Assembly (NCBI GenBank): GCA_937893785.1
Contig: CALCSP010000206.1
Coordinates: forward strand, 1 to 9,484
Length of the DNA stretch: 9,484 bases
Source of the DNA: an uncultured Verrucomicrobiales bacterium
GTDB lineage: Bacteria; Verrucomicrobiota; Verrucomicrobiia; Verrucomicrobiales; DEV007
Reading direction: 5' to 3'
The notes beneath the pieces are model-generated. The model ran no database searches, had not been told where the DNA came from, and was given only the letters and a program-made list of their open reading frames with translations. Below are positions 1-5,938 of the stretch, piece by piece. Every line of letters begins with the position of its first letter. The stretch's first letter is position 1. Made by a program: the position numbers and the translations under genes.

Positions 1-45
1 CCAACTGAAGAACCGGCTCCAGAAGCACCTGCCCCTTCCGAATAA
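1..45 (+). CDS. C-terminal end of an unidentified upstream gene (partial)
   Basis: Read in frame 1, the window opens with fourteen sense codons and a TAA stop at 43-45, giving the tail PTEEPAPEAPAPSE. Alternating Pro/Ala/Glu tails of this kind end several bacterial proteins, including some ribosomal proteins with low-complexity extensions. The family cannot be named from 14 residues. The clean stop, the low-complexity but coding-like composition and the non-coding spacer that follows support a real gene end. An accidental open frame over so short a stretch cannot be excluded. Confidence 0.4.
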   Translation, partial: PTEEPAPEAPAPSE

Positions 46-69
46 GCAACACCCAGTTTGGTTTTAAAA

Positions 70-100
70 CGAGGCACCAAAAGGTGCTACCAAAAACTCG
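70..100 (+). terminator. Weak hairpin after the upstream gene, possible terminator
   Basis: GCACC (74-78) and GGTGC (83-87) form a 5-bp stem with an AAAA loop. CGAG (70-73) and CTCG (97-100) can close an outer stem. It lies 25-55 bases after the stop codon at 45. There is no T-run on the plus strand after it, so a classical rho-independent terminator is not supported. A stabilising 3' hairpin is equally possible. The rest of the 46-184 spacer holds no convincing promoter box. Confidence 0.22.
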
Positions 101-171
101 GTTCCCTTACACTGCGAGTGGAAATCACGTAATTTACACTCTTAGTGCATTGCCAAAAAGGGCATAGCCAG

Positions 172-191
172 TCATGATTCACTCATGATTC
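172..191 (+). repeat. Tandem 9-bp repeat TCATGATTC at the sulfatase start
   Basis: TCATGATTC occurs at 172-180 and again at 183-191, separated by two bases. Each copy contains an ATG, at 174 and 185. The first ATG opens a four-codon frame (M-I-H-S) whose TGA at 186-188 overlaps the second ATG, which is the sulfatase start. The only purine-rich stretch resembling an SD, AAAAAGGG (155-162), lies 11 bases before the first ATG, so it suits the first ATG better than the second. Confidence 0.4.
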
Positions 192-1630
192 GTTGTTTAT
201 TCTTTCTCCTGCTGGTAACCGCTAATCTTGGCAAGGCTGCTCAAAACCTTGTATTAATCGTCAGTGACGACCACCGGTATGATTTCATGGGATTTCATCC
301 CAAGGCACCTGAGTGGTTAGAAACCCCCACCCTCGACCAACTGGCTGAAAAGGGAGCTCATCTTTCTAATGCATTTGTGACAACTTCCCTCTGCTCACCA
401 AGCCGGGCAACTGTTCTGACCGGCCAATATATGCATAATCATCGCGTCGTAGATAACCAGCGCGCTGTTCCCGAAGGCACACGGTTTTTCCCGCAATATC
501 TACAAAACGCAGGATATCATACAGCGTTTATAGGAAAATGGCACATGGGTCATGAAGACGACTCACCCCGCCCGGGCTTTGACCACTGGGTAAGCTTTGT
601 TGGCCAGGGAGACTACTTTGATCCAACACTCAATATCAACGGTGAAAAAAAAGCGTTCAAAGGCTACATGACAGACATCCTGGCAGGCCAAGCTATTGAC
701 TGGTTTCATAACACTCGACCTAAGGATAAACCCTTTCTACTCTATCTTTCCTTCAAGGCCGTGCATTATCCCTTTCTGCCGGCTCCAAGACACCATGGGC
801 GCTATCAGGACAAGCCTATTCCTTACCCGGAAACCATGGCAAATACTGAGGAAAACTACCGCTCTCAATCAAAATGGATTCGCGATCGCCGTTATGGCAT
901 TCACGGTATTGACCACATGGAAACCGGGGCTTTTGACAAAGATCCAGTACCTTCGTTCGACAACCTCTACTGGCGCTTCTGCGAAACCGTTCATGGCCTA
1001 GATGAAAACATTGGTCGCGTCATCAAGACACTAGAACCTGTCACTCCTGACACAGTGCTTATGTATATGGGGGATAACGGATTCGCTCTGGGAGAGCACG
1101 GCTTTTATGACAAACGGGACGCTTTTGAGGAATCCATTCGAATACCCCTAATTGCCTATGCTCCTAGACGAATTAAGCCAGGGACGATCATCCCTGAAAT
1201 GGTGCAGAATATTGATATAGCACCAACTCTCTTGGACTTTGCCACCGTCAGTCTTCCTCCTAACGCACCAAAGATGGACGGGGTATCCTTTGCCGGATTA
1301 CTACTGGGAAAAAAAACACCTTGGCGCAAGCACATCCTCTACGAATACCACTGGGAATGGAACTTTCCGGCAACACCAACATGCTTTGCAATACGCACTG
1401 ATCGCTACAAATACGTCTATTATCATGGGGTTTGGGACCAGAACGGCTTCTACGATCTGCAAACAGATCCTCATGAGCGACACAACCTCATTCAAGTGCC
1501 CGCTTACAAGGAGCAAATCGTCCAATTACGCAACCAAATGTTTAAAGAACTGAAAACATCCGGAGGACTCACTGTTCCCATACGCCCGCCAAAGGGAGAT
1601 CAGTTCTATGACCGGAAATTGCCCCGCTAA
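185..1630 (+). CDS. Secreted type I (formylglycine) sulfatase
   Basis: A 481-residue hydrolase that removes sulfate esters, very likely outside the cytoplasm. Residues 1-18 form a signal peptide (hydrophobic stretch 4-15, G-K-A before a likely cleavage after A18). The sulfatase core follows in order: metal ligands D28-D29 in SDD; C70 in CSPSR, the cysteine converted to formylglycine; K118 and H120 in GKWH; H194 in KAVHYP; metal ligands D297-N298 in MGDNG; and K310 in the YDKR stretch. All key residues are present and the length is normal, so the enzyme should be active once matured. The second half (G-E-H-G-F-Y-D-K-R) resembles glycosaminoglycan and polysaccharide sulfatases, but the substrate is unknown. 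No sulfatase-maturing enzyme or glycoside hydrolase lies nearby. ATG 185 is the first ATG in a frame open back to a TAG at 143-145. It converges with plsC, with 14 bp between the genes. Confidence 0.95.
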   Translation: MIRCLFFLLLVTANLGKAAQNLVLIVSDDHRYDFMGFHPKAPEWLETPTLDQLAEKGAHLSNAFVTTSLCSPSRATVLTGQYMHNHRVVDNQRAVPEGTRFFPQYLQNAGYHTAFIGKWHMGHEDDSPRPGFDHWVSFVGQGDYFDPTLNINGEKKAFKGYMTDILAGQAIDWFHNTRPKDKPFLLYLSFKAVHYPFLPAPRHHGRYQDKPIPYPETMANTEENYRSQSKWIRDRRYGIHGIDHMETGAFDKDPVPSFDNLYWRFCETVHGLDENIGRVIKTLEPVTPDTVLMYMGDNGFALGEHGFYDKRDAFEESIRIPLIAYAPRRIKPGTIIPEMVQNIDIAPTLLDFATVSLPPNAPKMDGVSFAGLLLGKKTPWRKHILYEYHWEWNFPATPTCFAIRTDRYKYVYYHGVWDQNGFYDLQTDPHERHNLIQVPAYKEQIVQLRNQMFKELKTSGGLTVPIRPPKGDQFYDRKLPR

Positions 1631-1644
1631 ACATCGCTCCTTGT

Positions 1645-2265
1645 TCAGGGTTTTTTGATGTCCTGTATTGCCTCCATGACCCGGTCAGCAATAGCCTGAT
1701 ACCCCTCACGCCCTTTCACACCGAGTTCATGCTCCGGAACTTCAAACAGATCACCACAACAAAGCGTGATCCTGGTAAAGAATTTCGGAAACTTTGCCCC
1801 AGGGGGATAAGCCTCATGAGCTCCAAATATTCGCATGGGTAATACCGGTACACGCGCCTTTGCAATCACAAGTCCAACCCCTGCCTCAGCCTGCATCAAC
1901 TTCCCATCCTCAGTGCGCTGCCCCTCCGGGAAAATAAGCACAGGGTTGCCTGCACGCAGCTCCTTAATAATGCGTTTCAAACTTGTAAAATCAGGCCTTT
2001 CTTGGTCTACAGGGATCGCATTGAGCCGTGGGTAAATCCATCCCAAGAACCCCTTCTTGAAAAGAGATTTGCGGGCCAAGAAAGCAGTCTTTTTACCATA
2101 AGCCACACCCACAACAGGTGGATCAAAATAACTAGTGTGGTTACAGGCAATTAGAACACCTCCATGCTTCCAAGAAGCACGAATCTTGTCTCTGCCTATG
2201 ACTCGCAAACGAAAGAAAAGATAAAAAAGCAGCCAAGCAAGCCAAAACCCAATCCAATACCACAT
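1645..2265 (-). CDS. plsC: 1-acyl-sn-glycerol-3-phosphate acyltransferase (PlsC/LPLAT family)
   Basis: A 206-residue membrane acyltransferase that adds the second acyl chain to lysophosphatidate, giving phosphatidate for phospholipid synthesis. A very hydrophobic, Trp-rich N-terminus (residues 2-20) anchors it in the inner membrane. The catalytic HX4D motif is H43-TSYF-D48. Motif III is FPEGQRT (112-118), with E114 and R117 expected to contact the glycerol phosphate. Motif IV is VPVLP (139-143). Length is short but normal for bacterial PlsC. Its ATG overlaps the cmk stop (TAATG), with no strong SD, so translation is probably coupled to cmk. The cmk-plsC pairing is common in bacteria and supports a housekeeping role. 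The exact acceptor could be another lysophospholipid, because family members vary. Confidence 0.92.
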   Translation of the reverse strand: MWYWIGFWLAWLLFYLFFRLRVIGRDKIRASWKHGGVLIACNHTSYFDPPVVGVAYGKKTAFLARKSLFKKGFLGWIYPRLNAIPVDQERPDFTSLKRIIKELRAGNPVLIFPEGQRTEDGKLMQAEAGVGLVIAKARVPVLPMRIFGAHEAYPPGAKFPKFFTRITLCCGDLFEVPEHELGVKGREGYQAIADRVMEAIQDIKKP

Positions 2266-2942
2266 TACTTTTCGTCTAATTGATTCAACCCCTTATGATA
2301 AAGATGATCCAGAATCTCTACAAGGACCTCTTCAATCGTCATATCTGATGTATCAATAACCACTGCATCATCAGATGCAACCAAAGGTGACACGACCCGA
2401 TTACTGTCAATTGCATCTCTTGCAGCAAGATCGTCAATAATACCCTCTTTACTTCTGCGCTGTGCACGCACCTCGATTGAGGCGTCGATGAAAAACTTAT
2501 AAGGTGTCTCAGGAAAGACAACCGAACCAATATCGCGCCCTTCCATGACAATATCCGCCACATTGAGATATTCCCTCTGTTTGGCTACAAGAACTTCTCG
2601 CACTTCAAGCACTTGCGAAACAGCAGAAACTCCAGCATTCACCTCACTGGACTTTAACTCACTTCCAGGGTCAACACCGTCTACTGTCACTGTAGCCTTA
2701 TCTCCTGAAACTCCACAATGCATTTGTATTTCATGAAGGTGCTCGACCACTGCACGTGCGTCTCCAGCGTGAATACCCGATCGCAGAACGCTCCAGGCAA
2801 ATGCCCGATACATAATACCTGAATTGACATGTAAAAACCCAAGGTGATCGGACAACTTTTCAGACACGCTGCTTTTACCGGAAGCCGCCGGACCATCAAT
2901 GGCAATTACTCTGTGCTTTTCCAATGTCATATCAGAGGGCAT
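2265..2942 (-). CDS. cmk: Cytidylate (CMP/dCMP) kinase
   Basis: Phosphorylates CMP and dCMP with ATP, feeding CDP into nucleic acid and CDP-lipid synthesis; cytoplasmic. From the chosen ATG the protein has 225 residues, typical for the family. The P-loop is GPAASGKS (17-24). A CMP-site segment N40-SGIMYR follows. The inserted NMP-binding region runs from about 60 to 130, GRDIG lies at 135-139, and the lid segment with DAIDSNR is at 176-182. The frame stays open upstream into aroA, but those residues are antisense-like and lack family similarity, so the start is at 2942 or at the ATG at 2930 (M5). Neither has a clear SD. The second gives a shorter, family-like lead into V-I-A-I-D-G-P. The gene lies 34 bp after aroA and overlaps plsC by one base. 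The usual Asp of D-[ST]-G-x-[MI]-Y-R is Asn here. Confidence 0.93.
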   Translation of the reverse strand: MPSDMTLEKHRVIAIDGPAASGKSSVSEKLSDHLGFLHVNSGIMYRAFAWSVLRSGIHAGDARAVVEHLHEIQMHCGVSGDKATVTVDGVDPGSELKSSEVNAGVSAVSQVLEVREVLVAKQREYLNVADIVMEGRDIGSVVFPETPYKFFIDASIEVRAQRRSKEGIIDDLAARDAIDSNRVVSPLVASDDAVVIDTSDMTIEEVLVEILDHLYHKGLNQLDEK

Positions 2943-2976
2943 TGTCAGTAAACTTAACCATTCAACAAAGTTTATC

Positions 2977-4305
2977 TCAGGCTGTTGTCTTCTCCCCTGA
3001 AAGTAATTGAAGGTCCCTGTCAAAGCCAGGGTAAGAAACAGCAATGCACTCAGCGTCCCTGATGATTGTCTCACCATCCGCAAAAAGACCAGCAATAGCA
3101 AATGCCATGGCAATCCGGTGGTCACCATAACTGTCAATCGCGGCACCCTGCAATAATCTCCCCCCATAAATGGTCATACCATCGTCAAACTCCTCAATCT
3201 GTGCACCCATTGCCTGAAGGTTTTTGGCAACCGCCGCAATTCTATCCGTTTCCTTTACACGCAATTCACCCGCATCCCTAATGACCGTTGTTCCACTCGC
3301 CAGAGCCGCTGTAACGGCAAGTATTGGCAACTCATCAATAATATTAGCAACAAGGTCGCCGGATATCTCAATGCCGTTGAGCTCACCTCCGCTCACAGTG
3401 ATCTCACCAATCCTTTCTCCCCTGCCATCACTGGACGCTACACTGTTGATGTCGGCCCCCATTCGCTCAAGGACATCCAATATACCACTCCGTGTAGGGT
3501 TAAGGCCTACATTTTGAATTCGCAAGTCCGCCCCTGGCGAGACGGCTGCCGCAGCCAACCAGAAAGCTGCGCTTGAAATATCACCAGGCACAACAAAGTC
3601 ACAAGGTTGCAACTGCTGACCACCCATGATCGAGATAGCTTTCCCATCAGTACTTGTCCTAACATTAAATAAGTCCAGCATTCTCTCAGTATGATCCCGC
3701 GTTTCCACAGGCTGAATGACTGTCGTCATTCCTTCAGCAAAAAGGCCGGCAAGCAAGATTGCACTTTTCACCTGCGCACTGGCTACGGGAAGTTCATACG
3801 TTGTACCATTCAGCGCACCTCCATGAATAACTAATGGAGCACTGCCTCCTTCACCCTCTGCTTGTATAGCTGCTCCCATGCCGGACAAGGGCTTAATCAC
3901 CCTATTCATTGGCCTTTTCGAGAGAGAGTCATCCCCAATGAGGCGACTGGTAAAATCCTGCCCTGCAAGGATGCCTGAAAGAAGCCGCATGGTGGTTCCA
4001 GAGTTACCACAATCAATAGCATGGTCAGGCTCTACAGTAACCATTCCACAACCATGAACAAGAAGGGAAGACGGCCCAAGATCCGTCTCATCTAGAACAT
4101 CAACAGTCACACCCAATGACTTCATGGCACCAAGTGTTGCAAGGCAGTCTTCACTTGGAAGAAAGCCTTCAATCTTAGAAGTTCCATCAGCAAGCGCTGC
4201 CAACATCACTGCGCGATGAGAAATACTCTTGTCACCAGGGACAGAGATTTCACCACCAAAACAATGTGCCCGGCTGACACGCAATTCCCTATTTTCCCGT
4301 TCCAT
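2977..4305 (-). CDS. aroA: 3-phosphoshikimate 1-carboxyvinyltransferase (EPSP synthase), class II-like
   Basis: Transfers the enolpyruvyl group of PEP to shikimate-3-phosphate, the sixth step of the shikimate pathway. The 442-residue length is normal. Visible motifs in order: GDKS (24-27) with the following S-H-R; GNSGTTMR (100-107) at the PEP site; RPMNR (131-135); SAQVK (176-180); RDHTE (203-207); NPTR (269-272); the likely catalytic D324 in IIDELP; E352 in KETDR; and GDHR (394-397). The set GDKS, SAQxK, RxHTE and NxTR is that described for class II EPSP synthases, which tolerate glyphosate; class I enzymes carry a GNAGTAMR-type loop instead. The start at 4305 puts the first core strand near residue 7, as expected. 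It is 29 bp after tyrA and 34 bp before cmk, in one transcription unit. Confidence 0.96.
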   Translation of the reverse strand: MERENRELRVSRAHCFGGEISVPGDKSISHRAVMLAALADGTSKIEGFLPSEDCLATLGAMKSLGVTVDVLDETDLGPSSLLVHGCGMVTVEPDHAIDCGNSGTTMRLLSGILAGQDFTSRLIGDDSLSKRPMNRVIKPLSGMGAAIQAEGEGGSAPLVIHGGALNGTTYELPVASAQVKSAILLAGLFAEGMTTVIQPVETRDHTERMLDLFNVRTSTDGKAISIMGGQQLQPCDFVVPGDISSAAFWLAAAAVSPGADLRIQNVGLNPTRSGILDVLERMGADINSVASSDGRGERIGEITVSGGELNGIEISGDLVANIIDELPILAVTAALASGTTVIRDAGELRVKETDRIAAVAKNLQAMGAQIEEFDDGMTIYGGRLLQGAAIDSYGDHRIAMAFAIAGLFADGETIIRDAECIAVSYPGFDRDLQLLSGEKTTA

Positions 4306-4334
4306 TAATTCAATGATACACTATTTATATGCTC

Positions 4335-5210
4335 TTAATTCTTTGTAACCACAGGAGCAGCAAACATCTCCCGATTGTCCTTAGCATCACTGAGAAAGCG
4401 CAACAACCATTCACTGTCATTGCCATTGATCCTTGTCAGCACTTCTTCAATTCCTCTGACATGCTCAGCCAATATTGAGGATACAGCCTCACGATTTTCA
4501 ATCAGTATCTCCGCCCACATGGATGGCGAACCGGCAGCAATCCTTGTGGTATCACGAAAGCCAGCGCCTGCCAATCCAACTACCTGCCTATCACTGGACA
4601 TTACCGTCTGCACGAGTGCGGAAGCAACCACGTGTGGCAAATGGCTAACCGCTGCCACAAGCTTATCATGTTCAGAGGGATCAAGCCTAAAAAGGCTACA
4701 CCCCAGTGAACACCAAAAATCCTCGACCAGCGCCTCAGCAGGTTCGGTAGAGCTTTTACCAGATGTAATTGCGCATGCCGCCCCTTGAAAAAGATCAGCC
4801 CGAGCATTGGCGAACCCAGTGAGTTCTGAACCCGCCATCGGATGCGCACCAACAAATGAAACATCATCCCTTGGTGAATCAGCAATTACGGCATCTGCCC
4901 CCGTCACCACTGCCATCTTGACGCTACAAACATCAGTGATAACTGCCCCTTCTGGCAAAAAAGGAAGAGCCGCTTCCAAGACAGCCTCCAGCGCGCCCAC
5001 CGGAGTAGCGATAACAACGAGGTCAGCATTAGCGACCACCTCACCTATATCGTTACTAACAACATCGGCAACATCGCTAGCCCTTAACTCGTCAAGCACC
5101 TCACTGCGGCGAGCCCACAAGCTCACCTTGCCCAGCGTTCCAAGAGAACGTGCGGCAAGAGCAACGGAGCCACCCAGTAACCCTGGTCCTAAAACTGCTA
5201 AATGCCGCAT
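4335..5210 (-). CDS. tyrA: Prephenate/arogenate dehydrogenase (TyrA family)
   Basis: Oxidative decarboxylation of prephenate (or arogenate) on the way to tyrosine; cytoplasmic. The 291-residue protein has an N-terminal Rossmann fold with GPGLLGGS (8-15), followed by VIATP (66-70) and DVCSVK (93-98). The catalytic His is H123 in HPMAGSE (123-129). The helical dimerisation domain carries SHLPH (189-193) and GFRDTTRIA (217-225). There is no fused chorismate mutase and no C-terminal ACT domain, so allosteric tyrosine feedback through ACT is unlikely. After the second strand the sequence is W-A-R-R-S with no acidic residue, which favours NADP over NAD (inference). An in-frame TAA four codons upstream fixes ATG 5210 as the first possible ATG. 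No SD is visible. Prephenate and arogenate specificity cannot be separated by eye. Confidence 0.93.
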   Translation of the reverse strand: MRHLAVLGPGLLGGSVALAARSLGTLGKVSLWARRSEVLDELRASDVADVVSNDIGEVVANADLVVIATPVGALEAVLEAALPFLPEGAVITDVCSVKMAVVTGADAVIADSPRDDVSFVGAHPMAGSELTGFANARADLFQGAACAITSGKSSTEPAEALVEDFWCSLGCSLFRLDPSEHDKLVAAVSHLPHVVASALVQTVMSSDRQVVGLAGAGFRDTTRIAAGSPSMWAEILIENREAVSSILAEHVRGIEEVLTRINGNDSEWLLRFLSDAKDNREMFAAPVVTKN

Positions 5211-5249
5211 AGCCCGGCTTTATTAGACGCCCACATAAATACTTCCCCT
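5198..5249 (-). other. Possible 12-codon leader ORF with SD, overlapping the tyrA start
   Basis: On the minus strand AGGGGA (5249-5244) is followed seven bases later by ATG at 5236. It opens a frame of 12 codons (M-W-A-S-N-K-A-G-L-C-G-I) ending in TAG at 5200-5198. The stop lies just beyond the tyrA ATG (5210), in a different frame. tyrA itself has no visible SD, so ribosomes ending on this leader could restart at tyrA. It contains one Trp and no Tyr or Phe run, so it is not a classical aromatic attenuator. It may be a chance frame. Confidence 0.2.
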
Positions 5250-5262
5250 AATTGCAACCAGA

Positions 5263-5739
5263 TCAGGGCACTCTAAAAATTTTTTGTGTGTAAGGACATC
5301 TGACCAACGTTCCCGGCGAAAAATCCGCTACATCAATTTCCTTGCCCTTGGCAAACGGACTGAACACCCTTCCATATTTTCCAGGCACGGGATCAGCATA
5401 GGGGCGTTCATCGGGTTTCTTGACTGCTGATTGTTGCGAATTTTCTGGTTGAGAACTGGTAGAAGGGCTCCCTGAACCATTCCCTCTTGGCAGCGGTGTG
5501 GATGGCCCGGGTTGGTTTAACCCGGAGCCAGCTCCGTATCTATTGGGAGGTGCTCCCGGGGAAGTTTCCTGAGTTCTCCCCTCTGATTGCCCAACACCAA
5601 GGTAACCATACCGGGAAGGCGCATCCTGTTGAGAATTATCCAGAGAATATCCGGACCTCCTCGAGTAATCAGTCGTTTCACACCCTGTGATGAGCATTCC
5701 CATACAGGCTGATATAAGGAGAGCTGGAGTTAATTTCAT
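5263..5739 (-). CDS. Small predicted lipoprotein, Pro/Gly/Ser-rich, conserved-looking C-terminus
   Basis: A 158-residue protein of unknown function. From ATG 5739 it begins with a lipoprotein signal peptide: K2, a hydrophobic stretch 3-17, and lipobox I-T-G-C with C20 as the lipidated residue. The frame extends upstream to a TTG at 5787, but that would bury the signal in a longer N-terminus and overlap the candidate promoter, so the ATG is preferred. Residues about 25-115 are low complexity (Gly, Pro, Ser, Gln, Asn), probably a disordered linker with RYGYLG and RYGAGS-like repeats. The last 40 residues look folded and end in CPYTQKIFRVP, with a preceding G-K-Y-G-R-V-F-S-P-F segment. I believe similar '-PYTGKIFRVP' endings occur in other Verrucomicrobiota hypothetical proteins, but this is from memory. 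It is the first gene of the tyrA-aroA-cmk-plsC run, 52 bp before tyrA. Confidence 0.8.
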   Translation of the reverse strand: MKLTPALLISACMGMLITGCETTDYSRRSGYSLDNSQQDAPSRYGYLGVGQSEGRTQETSPGAPPNRYGAGSGLNQPGPSTPLPRGNGSGSPSTSSQPENSQQSAVKKPDERPYADPVPGKYGRVFSPFAKGKEIDVADFSPGTLVRCPYTQKIFRVP

Positions 5740-5938
5740 TGCGTTTAAGAGGGTGATTGAGTTTTGCACTATAAAAGGTTTGGACAAGTCGTAAAGTGGC
5801 TAAAACACAAGAAATCAAAAGGGTTCTACCACAATTATTCCTGTTTTCTACCCCTTATAACGCAGGAAAGTGGCAAGTCCTTTCAAAATGTTTAAGCTGG
5901 AGGCTCACCCCTTACACAAGGACATTAACCCCGGGAAA
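5740..5938. other. 199-bp spacer between the VWA gene and the lipoprotein gene
   Basis: The largest non-coding stretch in the window. On the minus strand it contains GAAAG...CTTTC (stem of 5 around 5866-5884, 9-base loop) and a longer-range AAGGGGT/ACCCTT pairing (about 5855 to 5819) followed by a T-rich stretch. Either could mark the end of the VWA transcript, but both are weak as intrinsic terminators. GACTTGCCA (5879-5871) and GACTTGTCC (5790-5782) form an imperfect direct repeat, and AAAGTGGC (plus strand) occurs at 5793-5800 and 5867-5874. A plus-strand frame starting at 5796 runs antisense into the VWA gene and looks accidental. Confidence 0.45.
5768..5795 (-). promoter_or_regulatory. 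Candidate sigma-70-type promoter for the lipoprotein-tyrA-aroA-cmk-plsC run
   Basis: On the minus strand TTTACG (5795-5790) matches the -35 consensus at 4 of 6 bases. After a 16-bp spacer, TATAGT (5773-5768) matches -10 at 5 of 6. Transcription would begin near 5761, leaving a leader of about 22 bases before ATG 5739, which has no SD. One copy of the AAAGTGGC repeat overlaps the -35 box. Position and spacing are reasonable, but single-site matches of this quality arise by chance. Confidence 0.35.

Noticed and set aside
100..170. Sigma-70 promoter before the sulfatase
   Set aside because: TTTACA near 133-138 resembles -35, but no acceptable -10 box lies 16-18 bases downstream.
1631..1644. Bidirectional terminator between the sulfatase and plsC
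   Set aside because: Only 14 bp separate the genes and no inverted repeat was found; the T-run nearby encodes the Lys codons at the PlsC C-terminus.
2943..3167. 75-residue N-terminal extension of the CMP kinase frame
   Set aside because: It lies inside the aroA 3' end in another frame, shows no CMP kinase similarity, and the family begins just before the P-loop; ATG 2942 or 2930 fits.
4807..5226. Plus-strand 139-codon frame opposite tyrA
   Set aside because: Ser/Thr/Ala-rich antisense shadow of a securely identified gene, with no motif.
5740..5787. Upstream TTG start for the lipoprotein
   Set aside because: It would place 16 extra residues before a good lipoprotein signal peptide and overlap the best promoter candidate.
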